A stretch of 64,000 bases of DNA, taken from Bacteroides caecimuris. GTDB lineage: Bacteria; Bacteroidota; Bacteroidia; Bacteroidales; Bacteroidaceae. Both the position numbers and the translations under genes were made by a program. Location: the NCBI RefSeq assembly GCF_001688725.2, contig NZ_CP015401.2, positions 992,001-1,056,000 on the forward strand, read 5' to 3'. Of this stretch, positions 56,611-64,000 are shown in pieces; within the stretch, counting starts at the first letter, position 1, and every line of letters begins with the position of its first letter. The notes beneath the pieces were generated by a model. It saw nothing but the letters and a program-made list of their open reading frames with translations, was not told where the DNA came from and searched no databases.

Positions 56611-56683
56611 TAAGTGGTCGGGAAATGTAATACACCGACATTAACCTGCTACAGTAAAAAAGTCTCGATTCCTCTCCCTTTGT

Positions 56684-57763
56684 TCAAAGTCTGAATCCTC
56701 GTTTCTTTGGTGGTGAAACCTTTGGTTGAGGGATGTCTCGTTGTACGCTGATGAGCTTCAAATCGAATGTCTCTATCAGTGTTTTCAAGTTCGGATTCCT
56801 CTTAATCATTTGTTGGAGTATGGCTTCATCGGGGCGTACTTTCAACAGATAATCGGCAATGTCGTATCCCTCTTTCCGTTCATTCTCGGTAGCTTTGGCT
56901 TCCAGATAATCGAACAGTTGCACATTAATTCCATAGCTTTTCATCAGACTGATTTTGCTCTGCCAATAGTCGGTTGCTCCCAAATCGGGAAATAACACAA
57001 CGCTTCTTCCTGCAAGAACGGACAGGCTGTTAGCGTTGAAACAACCGTTCTTTCCACCTGATGCAATCCATAAGAATTGGGGTAGGTGGTAGGATGCAAT
57101 GATTGCCGTTTTTTCGCTTTCGACTAATGCAACTGGACGGCTTTTGTCTTCTGGAAGCAAATGTTCACCGAAGAAACATTGTTTCAAATTATAGTCCTCC
57201 TTATGCAGTACGGAGTGTACCCACGTGACATGATTGTACGGTTCTTTTATCCGCTTACCTGTTGTCGGATTGTAAAGCATTATCTTACCAGTGCGGACTC
57301 TGTTCTGATAATCCATTTGCCAAAATACGGTTGCACCGTCCCAATGTTTGGAAGTACCTACTTTGTATTTCTTCATCAGTTTTAATGTTTCCGCTTCTCC
57401 GAATTGGGCCGATAAGAATTGGAACAGTTTATTCTCAGGATAGCGTTGCAATGACTGATTGACTATATCCAAATCAATGTAGGAAGTGGCTTTCGGCTCG
57501 ACTTCTTTTATAGGCGCATAGCTCCTAAGGTTATCCTCGGACAACTTTTCTTTCTCAGAAGGATGCCGTTCAAAGTAATCACGGGGCGTGAAGTGATAAC
57601 CACATTTCTGCTCGTGGTCGCAACGCCCCACGTAATCAGGGAACTGGATTCGTTTCTCCGTATCAATGTATTTGGAAAAACATCTTTTGCGGTGGCAGTT
57701 CGGGCAAGTATGCCGTGTGCAGACACCTTTGTAAGGTTCTAAAATGAATCTATGTGTACTCAT
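56684..57763 (-). CDS. DUF6371-type zinc-ribbon/TOPRIM primase-like protein
   Basis: 359 residues. Zn-binding N-terminus (CTRHTCPNCHRKRC, then CDHEQKCGYHF) and a TOPRIM-like core with Glu in VALVESEKTAIIAS and Asp in VVLFPDLGATD. The layout fits a small primase of an integrative element, acting with the DUF3987 helicase next upstream in the operon. Gap of 78 bp to that gene. Confidence 0.82.
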   Translation of the reverse strand: MSTHRFILEPYKGVCTRHTCPNCHRKRCFSKYIDTEKRIQFPDYVGRCDHEQKCGYHFTPRDYFERHPSEKEKLSEDNLRSYAPIKEVEPKATSYIDLDIVNQSLQRYPENKLFQFLSAQFGEAETLKLMKKYKVGTSKHWDGATVFWQMDYQNRVRTGKIMLYNPTTGKRIKEPYNHVTWVHSVLHKEDYNLKQCFFGEHLLPEDKSRPVALVESEKTAIIASYHLPQFLWIASGGKNGCFNANSLSVLAGRSVVLFPDLGATDYWQSKISLMKSYGINVQLFDYLEAKATENERKEGYDIADYLLKVRPDEAILQQMIKRNPNLKTLIETFDLKLISVQRDIPQPKVSPPKKRGFRL

Positions 57764-57841
57764 TGTTTGTTTCTTTTTAGGTGTGTCACTTTTGTCGTTA
57801 TTGTCGTTTTCGCTTGGAAAGTGTCAAAACCGACAAAAATG

Positions 57842-59230
57842 TCACGGGTTAATCTTTGAATATTCTCCATGTTTCTCTTTGCGGAACAGAGTCCCGATAT
57901 TGTCATTGAGAAATCGTTGAAATGTCCGCTCCTTCATCCCGTTTTGCTCGGCTATCTGTATGGCTTGGGCTGTCGTAAAGGAAGGAGGCAGCAGATTGAC
58001 TATCACCTGTTGCTGGCTGTTAAGGGCATTCTCATTCAGAATATTTTGTACGCTCAATGCGGACTCTTTGAAATACTCCGTCAGTTTAATGGCTCTCTCC
58101 ACCGTCAATAGGTCAATACAAGCCTTGTCACACTCTCCGCAAGTCCATCGTGCCAGTTGGATAATCAGACAAAAGCGGATGATGTATATCTCCAACTTGC
58201 AATAGATACTCACGATGGTGTCGTTCGTTTCCCGGTCGCACAACTCAGAAAAATGGTGCTGCCATTCATAAAGCCGTTTCTTGGCATCCTCCGTGAAGAG
58301 AAGAATTTGTGGTTCTATCTCTCCAAATTCATTGAGGACATACTCTTGTTGTATCAGCTTATCAATAATGGCATTCCATTCTTGTTCGATGTTCTCCGGT
58401 AGTTCCTTGTCATTCCAACGAGCCTTCTGTTGCAGATTGGGCATCACAAACAGAATGCGGTCGATGAATCCGTTACTGGAACGTTCACCTTTAGCCAACT
58501 CACTGAGAATCTTCTTTTGAATAGTACCAATAACTGAGATATACGGTCGCTTGATGAAGATGGAACTCTTGGCATTCTTGCGGTCGGATATAGTGGTCTT
58601 GGCACTGAACACCGACAGCCAGAACTGTTCTTCCGAACCGTTGTTATAACGGTTGAAGTTCTTGAACCAAGCGGACAATTCATCAGCCCATAAGCATAAA
58701 CCTCGTTTGTTTTGCGCATGAATAAGACTCAATCCCTCAGGTGTTACATCCGAAATCAAGAAGCGTTTACGGACTGGTTCCTGTGGAAATTGTTCTTCAC
58801 CGCTTTCCGTTCGTTCTTTGCGGCTCATACTCATCAGCTCATCATACTTGGCAAGAGCCTTTTCAAAGACTTGATTTTGCTGATAGTCATAATCAAGAAA
58901 CGGCTTCATCGCAAAGCTAAGCGGATGGCTTTTGTTTGCTCCCGGTCTTCCGATCAATGCCATATACAGAATAGGACTTTCTATCCAGCCTTGCTTGATT
59001 TGGGCAAGATGCGTGTTGCCGATGCCAACTGCAATCGCTGTAAGAATTGCAGAGGCAATGTAGTCAGTCGGGTAGTTATGGCATTCGTGAACCTCACTGA
59101 TGATGCGTTGGATTTTTGTCGGGAATATGCTGACAGGAAAATCAGTGCCAGCCAATCGCATACTTAAATCAACCGCTTCGTCAATGATGGATGCCGGATT
59201 AATAGAGGATGTATCCATAGTTCTACTCAT
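57842..59230 (-). CDS. DUF3987 helicase-like replication protein
   Basis: 462 residues. Walker A MALIGRPGANKSHPL (about 92-106), Walker B GLCLWADELSAWF; the middle matches DUF3987, which is RepA/DnaB-like. The C-terminus has an HTH-like pattern (TTAQAIQIAEQNGMKERTFQRFL). Probably unwinds the excised circular element. Its start overlaps the HTH gene stop. Confidence 0.85.
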   Translation of the reverse strand: MSRTMDTSSINPASIIDEAVDLSMRLAGTDFPVSIFPTKIQRIISEVHECHNYPTDYIASAILTAIAVGIGNTHLAQIKQGWIESPILYMALIGRPGANKSHPLSFAMKPFLDYDYQQNQVFEKALAKYDELMSMSRKERTESGEEQFPQEPVRKRFLISDVTPEGLSLIHAQNKRGLCLWADELSAWFKNFNRYNNGSEEQFWLSVFSAKTTISDRKNAKSSIFIKRPYISVIGTIQKKILSELAKGERSSNGFIDRILFVMPNLQQKARWNDKELPENIEQEWNAIIDKLIQQEYVLNEFGEIEPQILLFTEDAKKRLYEWQHHFSELCDRETNDTIVSIYCKLEIYIIRFCLIIQLARWTCGECDKACIDLLTVERAIKLTEYFKESALSVQNILNENALNSQQQVIVNLLPPSFTTAQAIQIAEQNGMKERTFQRFLNDNIGTLFRKEKHGEYSKINP

Positions 59231-59595
59231 TAAAACTTCATGGATGATTTGGACTTATGACGGACACCGCCTTGCATATTTGCCAGCATCTCCTCGTAAG
59301 TCTGTTCTGCACTCTTTCTACGCCCGTTCTCAATCCAAGCAAGAAGTTCGTCCTCATAGAAATAGAGTTTCTTTCCTTTCTTGTAAGCCGGAAGCAGCCC
59401 TTTGCGTACCAATGTATAGATGGTAGGCTTTGCTTTTCGGATGATACGGCAAGCATCCTCTATTTCTACCAACACATGTTTGTCAGATGGCTGTGGCTGG
59501 AGTTCCGCTACCATCTTTTTCAACTCGATGACCTGTTCGGTCAGATAACCTACCGCTTCGGGCAGCTTATCAAATGTTACTGTTTCTTTTTGCAT
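59230..59595 (-). CDS. Excisionase-like HTH protein
   Basis: 121 residues. A coiled-coil N-terminus (PEAVGYLTEQVIELKKMVAEL) is followed by a MerR/HTH_17-type domain (IEDACRIIRKAKPTIYTLVRKGLLPAYKKGKKLYF). Such proteins direct excision or activate replication and mobilization genes. First gene of the HTH-DUF3987-DUF6371-mob series. The upstream region shares a 39-bp similar block with the integrase promoter. Confidence 0.85.
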   Translation of the reverse strand: MQKETVTFDKLPEAVGYLTEQVIELKKMVAELQPQPSDKHVLVEIEDACRIIRKAKPTIYTLVRKGLLPAYKKGKKLYFYEDELLAWIENGRRKSAEQTYEEMLANMQGGVRHKSKSSMKF

Positions 59596-59622
59596 ACGTC
59601 GCTCGTTTTTAATTGTTCGACG

Positions 59623-59661
59623 GCAAAGGAAACAGGTGTTTCAATGGTGGAATCATTCACC
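59623..59661 (-). promoter_or_regulatory. Promoter/operator of the HTH-replication-mob operon
   Basis: On the minus strand it starts GGTGAATGATTCCACCATTG and ends in TTTCCTTTGC, a weak -7 box. 31 of 39 positions match the block upstream of the integrase gene (63854-63892), including the GGTGAATG and CCACCATT cores. A shared operator is inferred. Confidence 0.6.
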
Positions 59662-59721
59662 AAAATATAACTGATGAATAACTTTTTGATGTAGTTGGTA
59701 GAACAATTGCGAAGATTTGTA

Positions 59722-59729
59722 TATCTTTG
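59722..59729 (+). promoter_or_regulatory. -7 element of the reverse-transcriptase unit
   Basis: TATCTTTG matches TAnnTTTG, within TATATCTTTGC. TTGG at 59695-59698 is a weak -33 candidate. Transcription would begin near 59736, leaving about 320 nt of leader before the small ORF. Confidence 0.55.
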
Positions 59730-59735
59730 CGGCGT

Positions 59736-60054
59736 ATTAGTTCTTTGATAGACTGAGAAGGCTTTGGAGACTAAATTATGCTAAAACCTAAAGCGAGCAA
59801 TCGCACCAAGTCATTGGTAAAATGGGGCGGATATAGTTTTGAAGTATGGCAGAATGGAGATAAGAACATCTCATATAGTTCGTTCATTATTTCCGATTGT
59901 CGATATATGTAAGATTCGTATCTACTTCATTATTTTGTGTCCATTTTTTAGGCACGTGAAAATAGAGAGTACAATGGAAGACAATGTCTAAGCATATTTT
60001 AGTTAGGTCATATTGATTTTAGGCACGTGGCAATATTGCCCGAACTAAAATTAA
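59736..60054 (+). ncRNA. Candidate retron ncRNA (msr-msd) leader
   Basis: The leader between the promoter and the retron-type genes has consecutive hairpins. GCGA-GCAA-TCGC (59793-59804) has a GNRA-type tetraloop, and ACCAA-GTCA-TTGGT (59805-59818) follows directly. GAGAT/ATCTC (59857-59872) is third. A fourth structure pairs AAGCATATTTTAGTT (59990-60004) with AACTAAAATTAAATGCTT (60043-60060), enclosing a perfect GGCAATATTGCC. Retrons usually carry their msr-msd upstream of the RT gene, and two short hairpins are typical of msr. The msd stem and a1/a2 ends are not settled. A 44-codon ORF (59778-59912) overlaps and is an alternative reading. Confidence 0.45.
59946..60029 (+). repeat. Two direct repeats TTTTAGGCACGTG in the RT leader
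   Basis: Exact copies at 59946-59958 and 60017-60029, 71 bp apart, each containing the CACGTG palindrome. They may be protein-binding sites or parts of the retron RNA fold. Confidence 0.5.
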
Positions 60055-60276
60055 ATGCTTATGACTAAAAAAAAGAAGAAGCCTTCAAAGAGAGGGAAGA
60101 AGGCTAACAAAAATTCCCTCCATTGTTCTCCAATGATTGTAACACAGGAGAAGAAGATAAAAAATTTGGCAAAATGGATTAAAGCCATTGCTGAATTTAT
60201 AAAGGCATTGATTCAATTATCAAATGCAATGAAGCCTTTGATAGAATGGTGCAAATCTTTTTTTGAATTGTTATAA
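60055..60276 (+). CDS. Small basic-amphipathic protein upstream of the RT (possible retron effector)
   Basis: 73 residues (start 60055, or ATG 60061). The N-terminus is strongly basic (KKKKKPSKRGKKANK) and the C-terminal half is one long amphipathic to hydrophobic helix (LAKWIKAIAEFIKALIQLSN, then PLIEWCKSFFELL). No known domain. It lies between the structured leader and the RT, 25 bp before the preferred RT start, so it is probably co-transcribed. A membrane-active effector or RNA-binding partner is possible; neither is shown. Confidence 0.65.
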   Translation: MLMTKKKKKPSKRGKKANKNSLHCSPMIVTQEKKIKNLAKWIKAIAEFIKALIQLSNAMKPLIEWCKSFFELL

Positions 60277-60301
60277 TCAACTCTCTAATTTCTTTTTTTT
60301 G

Positions 60302-61159
60302 ATGATAACAAGCGAAAAATATTTACTATATATACTGGGTGTTAATAAGGAACAGTTGGATTACTTGTTGACACATATAGAAGATTATTATTATTCTTTT
60401 GAAAGAGTAAAATTTAATAAGTTTACTGACAAACCAAAGAAGAATAGTAGTGGAGAAATTGCCACTAGACAAATAAACTCGTCTAAAGGAAAACTAAAAG
60501 AGGTTCAAACGCGTCTTTATGATTTTATGTCAAAGCAAGTTGAAATTCCTCAATATGTTTATGGTGGTGTTCTGAGGAAAAATAATGTGCGTAATGCTCG
60601 TCTTCATCAAGGAAATAAATATATATTTACGACAGACTTGAAGTCATTTTTTCCATCAATTTCTCATAAGCAAGTTTTTCAAATGTTTCTTCGAGAGGGC
60701 TGTACGCCTGCTATAGCAAGAATATTAACTAAACTAACTACTCATAAATATCAAGTTCCGCAAGGTATTCCAACCTCAACTTTAATTGCTAATTTGGTAT
60801 TTAAACCCATAGGCATGGAAATTGACCAGTTAGCAAAGGAGCATCATATTAAATTTTCAATGTTTGTTGACGATATAACTTTATCATCTAAAGTTGATTT
60901 TAAAAATCTAGTACCTCAGTTCCTTGCAATCATTAAAAAGTCTGGATTCAGAATCAGTCACAAAAAGACACATTATCAAACTAAAAATCCTATTATAACA
61001 GGTGTAATATGCCAAAACAACCGACTTCTTGCTCCTTTGGGTTATAAAAAAAAGATAGCAATACTATCCAAGCAACTCTCAACGCACGAATCTATAAAGA
61101 ATAAGCTACAAGGAATAAAAGCGTATTTGTCAATAATTGAAAAATCAAGTTCGCTTTGA
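60302..61159 (+). CDS. Retron-type reverse transcriptase
   Basis: About 285 residues from ATG 60302 (MITSEKYLLYILG); an earlier in-frame start at 60263 overlaps the small ORF. RT motifs: retron NAxxH as NARLH (98-102), motif A DLKSFF (112-117), motif B PQGIPTSTLIANL, motif C FVDD (188-191, in place of YxDD), motif D ISHKKTHY, and ITGV where retrons have VTG (232-235). No maturase, endonuclease or protease domain, so not a group II intron. Retrons act in phage defence through RT-made msDNA and an effector. The sequence is much more AT-rich than the flanking replication genes, which suggests separate acquisition. Confidence 0.85.
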   Translation: MITSEKYLLYILGVNKEQLDYLLTHIEDYYYSFERVKFNKFTDKPKKNSSGEIATRQINSSKGKLKEVQTRLYDFMSKQVEIPQYVYGGVLRKNNVRNARLHQGNKYIFTTDLKSFFPSISHKQVFQMFLREGCTPAIARILTKLTTHKYQVPQGIPTSTLIANLVFKPIGMEIDQLAKEHHIKFSMFVDDITLSSKVDFKNLVPQFLAIIKKSGFRISHKKTHYQTKNPIITGVICQNNRLLAPLGYKKKIAILSKQLSTHESIKNKLQGIKAYLSIIEKSSSL

Positions 61160-61189
61160 CTATTTATGTTGTCATTATATGTGGTGATT

Positions 61190-62071
61190 TTATGCTATTC
61201 TCCTATTCAATTTAATCTTGCATACGGATTCCGTGTGCGACATTTTACGTTCAATGGTAGATATTTCCGAATCACTGAGGGTATGGGCAAATACCCTCTT
61301 TATAAATGTGGCAGTCTGTAAACGTGGTTTGCCGAATGCCTTACCGATATTCCATCCAAAGTGCATAATGTCGATGGTCTTTAATTGAGAATCTACCTTT
61401 ATAGGTTCGACTTTAGGCAAAGAATCTGATAAGTAGTATTCTGTAACATATCCACATAAGCGATTAAGGTCAGTTTCGTTAAGATAGAGAGCCAAAGTTT
61501 GTTTTATATATGTGAGAACTTTATCTAATTTTTTTTGCGATGCTCGTTCTTTTTCAGCCATAGCGGTAGCGTGGTATATCTCATATTCTGTTGGCTGGCT
61601 GGATTCTTCTATGGGAGTATTATTGATAATAGAAGATGTGGCTTCATTCTTTGGAAGCTCTGTACTGTCTTCATTGGATTCTGAAAGCGAGAGAGTAGAA
61701 ACTTCTTCTGTGGTGTCAGATGGAGTTTCATTTTCGATTTCAGATTCTGAAACGATAGATTCTATATCTGCTGCACTTTCAATAACTTCATGATGTTCTA
61801 TTGGAATTTCAGCTACCACCGTTTTGTTGCGATAGCTCTCAAATCTCATAAAGCATCTTTCTATTGTTGGGGAAAGGAGTTGTCTGAATGCTATTTGCAG
61901 ATTGAGATAGATTGCTCCAATGACAATAGAGCATACTACAAGAATAAGGTAGCTGCTGAACTCGTCCCAACCATAGTGAAGTACGGTCTGACGGGCTAAA
62001 ACACCAATGATTGCGATTGTACCAAAAACAATCAGATGCAATGTTATATGTTCTATCTTTCTCTGTTCCAT
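61190..62071 (-). CDS. Membrane protein with acidic linker, element-encoded
   Basis: 293 residues. Two membrane helices at about 9-26 and 40-56, then a Glu/Ser-rich linker (about 85-165) and a helical C-terminal domain (about 170-290, ETDLNRLCGYVTEYY, MHFGWNIGKAFGKPR) of unknown type. Convergent with the RT gene. The position between integrase and replication genes suggests a maintenance or transfer role, but no family is recognised. Confidence 0.65.
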   Translation of the reverse strand: MEQRKIEHITLHLIVFGTIAIIGVLARQTVLHYGWDEFSSYLILVVCSIVIGAIYLNLQIAFRQLLSPTIERCFMRFESYRNKTVVAEIPIEHHEVIESAADIESIVSESEIENETPSDTTEEVSTLSLSESNEDSTELPKNEATSSIINNTPIEESSQPTEYEIYHATAMAEKERASQKKLDKVLTYIKQTLALYLNETDLNRLCGYVTEYYLSDSLPKVEPIKVDSQLKTIDIMHFGWNIGKAFGKPRLQTATFIKRVFAHTLSDSEISTIERKMSHTESVCKIKLNRRIA

Positions 62072-62336
62072 AGTGAGATGTATTAATCGTTTGTGTGCAA
62101 ATATATAGGATTAATTTTTGAGAAAATCCATAGTTTTGCTTGTTAATGGGCTTTTGACGATATATTTCATCACTTTTCACCACGTTACACTCCTAATAAT
62201 AAGCGTATTGCAAATTTCTTGTTTTTGAATGAAAATAGCTGGGTAAATAGACTTGTGTATCTTAAAAACAGAAATTATCTGCATCATTTGGGGTGAAACA
62301 ATGCAGATAATCAATAGGGTATAGAGATATAGCTTA
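62072..62336. other. AT-rich intergenic region
   Basis: No ORF or clear repeat. It should hold the promoter of the membrane-protein gene. Confidence 0.35.
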
Positions 62337-62702
62337 TTAGCAATACAATGTATGGTTTGTACCCTTGTTGAGATATAAAAGGATGTTGTAATCTTGATTA
62401 TGAGCGACTTTGTTTATTAGCCATTCTCTGAATACTATGGAATGTCCGGTGTCTATTTGATAAGATAAGGCTACAACCATATCGAGATTATACACATCGG
62501 CATTGTTCCCATTCTCCAATTTGATGTACTTACAAACTTCGTGGCTCTTCAAAATATTGGTTTTCAAGATTCTCTTGATTGCTGCATGGATAGCTCCAGC
62601 CGTTGTATAAAACAAGTCTGCAAGTTCCCAAGTGGTCATCCATAATTCGCCATCAGAAATATGGATGCCTAGCCCTTTGTTGGTTATGATTCCTCGTTTC
62701 AT
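62337..62702 (-). CDS. Small RhuM/BRO-like protein
   Basis: 121 residues. HTH-like ELWMTTWELADLFYTTAGAI and YNLDMVVALSYQIDTGHSIVFREW resemble the N-terminal DNA-binding part of RhuM proteins (compare AVIAVGYRVGSYQAGQFRMW in the gene at 39670). It is shorter than full RhuM and lies 9 bp after the integrase, so it is probably co-transcribed and may regulate the element. Confidence 0.7.
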   Translation of the reverse strand: MKRGIITNKGLGIHISDGELWMTTWELADLFYTTAGAIHAAIKRILKTNILKSHEVCKYIKLENGNNADVYNLDMVVALSYQIDTGHSIVFREWLINKVAHNQDYNILLYLNKGTNHTLYC

Positions 62703-62711
62703 AGTTACAAT

Positions 62712-63818
62712 TTACTTGAGTGATATTTTATTGGCTGTTTCTCGCTTCTTGGAATTGACCAAATCGGCATATATTTGAGTTGTGGACACGTTCTTATGCG
62801 TTAGCATCTTTGATACTGTGTAAATATCTGTACCTAAGGATATTTGTATGACGGCATACGAGTGACGAAATCCGTGGAAGGTTATCGGTTTCGTTATTCC
62901 TGCCTTTTTGAGCCAGCTTTTCAGTGGGTAATTAATCATACTTCGCTTCAAATCCTTGAAAACCTTGCCTGTTCCGGGTGTGCCGCATAGTTCGTAGGCT
63001 TCGTAACTGATGGGGAGTGTCGCTTCCGTCTGGGTTTTCTGTGTTCTGATACGTAAACAATAGCCTTGGTCGGGGGCGATAGTGAAGTCTTCCCATTGCA
63101 GGTTTAGAATATCACTGATGCGTAAACCTGTCAGACAAGCAAACAAAGAGGCTGCTTTCAATACGGGGATGTCGCAAGGAGTGGCTGCGAGTTGCTTCAC
63201 TTCGTTCAGAGTCAGATACTCTTTCTTCACATCTTGTGGCTCAATCTTATCAAGATAGTCATTGATGTTCTCACGAAACCATTTGTCCCGATAGGCAATC
63301 TTCAATAATCCTCTGAAAGTAGAGTAGTAGCCGGATGCCGAATTGAGGGATATGGGTCGGTTGCTATGTTTGAGTTGCTTGGCATTCAGCAAGTATTCAC
63401 GGAATTTTTTGCATAAGTCTACATTTACATCGCCAAAGGTACATTGTCCCTTGACGAAGTTGTAGAAATGCTGATAGACGAATTGCCATTTCTGGTCTTT
63501 GTTCCGACACATCTTCTTGAAATAGGCGAGGAAATCGGCTTTTTGCTTGGTCTTATCCAAGAAACCAAATTCTTCATTGATGAGTGATTGTACCCGGATG
63601 CAACGGATTGCTTCTGCTTTGTTCAACATATCGTTGTTGAGCTCCCGTTCCATTTCGTTTTTGGGGTGGGCATAGATGTAGATACCGAGGTATTCCCTGC
63701 GGCTCATCTGCATCGTTTCGGGGTTACGGACTGCCGGATAATAATCCAGATACAAGGAAATACGATTATTCCTAATCGCTCTTTGTCGAACTGTTACTTT
63801 TGTACACGTGTGTGACAT
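62712..63818 (-). CDS. Tyrosine integrase of the mobilizable element
   Basis: 368 residues. N-terminal arm-binding and SAM-like domains (1-200), then a catalytic domain with Arg in LTGLRISDILNL, HxxR in FHGFRHSYAV, His in LTHKNVSTT and Tyr in QIYADLV. Related in layout to NBU/CTn-type integrases of Bacteroides. Located at the right part of the element. No tRNA or clear att repeat was seen within the window. Its promoter shares an operator-like block with the HTH gene. Confidence 0.9.
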   Translation of the reverse strand: MSHTCTKVTVRQRAIRNNRISLYLDYYPAVRNPETMQMSRREYLGIYIYAHPKNEMERELNNDMLNKAEAIRCIRVQSLINEEFGFLDKTKQKADFLAYFKKMCRNKDQKWQFVYQHFYNFVKGQCTFGDVNVDLCKKFREYLLNAKQLKHSNRPISLNSASGYYSTFRGLLKIAYRDKWFRENINDYLDKIEPQDVKKEYLTLNEVKQLAATPCDIPVLKAASLFACLTGLRISDILNLQWEDFTIAPDQGYCLRIRTQKTQTEATLPISYEAYELCGTPGTGKVFKDLKRSMINYPLKSWLKKAGITKPITFHGFRHSYAVIQISLGTDIYTVSKMLTHKNVSTTQIYADLVNSKKRETANKISLK

Positions 63819-63853
63819 ACTGTTTAATATTTAGAGTTTTACATTTGTTTGGT

Positions 63854-63892
63854 GCAAAGGAATAGAGTGATTTAATGGTGGTAACATTCACC
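63854..63892 (-). promoter_or_regulatory. Promoter/operator of the integrase gene
   Basis: On the minus strand it starts GGTGAATGTTACCACCATTA and ends in ATTCCTTTGC. 31 of 39 positions match 59623-59661. The GGTG...CACC dyad is kept in both, consistent with one regulator for both operons. Confidence 0.6.
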
Positions 63893-63902
63893 GATAAATA
63901 AC

Positions 63903-64000
63903 TTATTCAATCTTGGGTGCTTCAAGTAATTTATCTAGTTCGGGTTTGGAGATAAGCGTGTATTTGCCCTTCTTGACCTTTGGGATATTATGATACTTCG
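63903..64000 (-). CDS. 3' end of an unidentified gene, continues past the window
   Basis: Minus-strand frame ending ISKPELDKLLEAPKIE and TAA at 63903-63905; open to the window edge (at least 32 codons, starting KYHNIPKVKKGKY). Basic then acidic helix; too short to assign. It lies 85 bp upstream of the integrase and may belong to the same element. Confidence 0.5.
   Translation of the reverse strand, partial: KYHNIPKVKKGKYTLISKPELDKLLEAPKIE

Noticed and set aside
59778..59912. 44-codon ORF in the RT leader as a definite gene
   Set aside because: Short, and its bases also form hairpins expected of an ncRNA; no relatives recognised. Kept only as an alternative reading.
60302..61159. Diversity-generating retroelement or group II intron RT
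   Set aside because: No template/variable repeat pair or accessory gene seen, and no maturase or endonuclease domain. The NAxxH and ITG motifs point to a retron.
62712..64000. tRNA-borne attachment site next to the integrase
   Set aside because: No tRNA cloverleaf or matching att direct repeat could be found in the window; the element's end may lie beyond it.

Overview
The window comes from a Bacteroides-type genome (Bacteroidales). Evidence: several promoters match the Bacteroides -7 element TAnnTTTG (for example 7166-7173, 26911-26918, 30935-30942). It also carries a Bacteroides-type subclass A2 class A beta-lactamase, a VirE/D5-like helicase beside a DUF6078-like protein, and an integrase/relaxase/DUF3987/DUF6371 gene set of the kind found on Bacteroides mobilizable elements. 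No rRNA, tRNA or CRISPR array was seen.

Layout. (1) 1-7.1 kb is ordinary chromosome: a MATE transporter (cut by the window edge), a long RluA-type pseudouridine synthase, a GDSL-hydrolase remnant, a MaoC-like hydratase, a helical-repeat hypothetical, a VOC-GNAT-GNAT fusion and the beta-lactamase. (2) 7.3-10.7 kb is a decayed Wadjet (JetABCD) locus: jetA is intact, jetB and jetC are truncated, and only the 3' end of jetD remains. (3) 10.7-13.9 kb holds a VirE-type helicase preceded by seven short palindromes at a 22-24 bp period and flanked by clusters of TGTGACAGC-like words. (4) 14.3-26.9 kb is a phase-variable type I restriction-modification locus: a tyrosine recombinase, four hsdS whole or half cassettes in inverted arrangement, and hsdM and hsdR. 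A Fic protein and an ATPase/TOPRIM defence-like pair lie inside the invertible segment. (5) 27-30.3 kb has a broken SF1 helicase, an MDR dehydrogenase, a TrmH-type methyltransferase and a yjbQ remnant. (6) 30.8-38.7 kb is a DUF4143 ATPase plus an intact Wadjet operon, flanked by a 24-bp direct repeat. (7) 38.8-54.8 kb is a long minus-strand defence island: XRE regulator, SIR2, HerA, a second type I system in the order hsdM-hsdS-fic-hsdR, a GIY-YIG protein, a second fic (apparently frameshifted), a DinD/RhuM fusion and a phosphoesterase without a clear start. (8) 54.8-64 kb is the core of an integrative mobilizable element: relaxase, MobC-like protein, TOPRIM primase-like protein, DUF3987 helicase, excisionase-like HTH, a retron-type reverse transcriptase with a small upstream protein and structured leader, a membrane protein, a RhuM-like protein and the integrase.

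Together the window looks like stacked defence: two type I systems (one shuffling its specificity), one working and one dead Wadjet, SIR2-HerA, an ATPase/TOPRIM pair, a probable retron and three Fic proteins. Several of these are tied to mobility or recombination sequences. The best candidates for something undescribed are the retron-like unit at 59.7-61.2 kb, the hsdS inversion system that carries other defence genes within it, and the repeat-bounded ATPase-Wadjet module.
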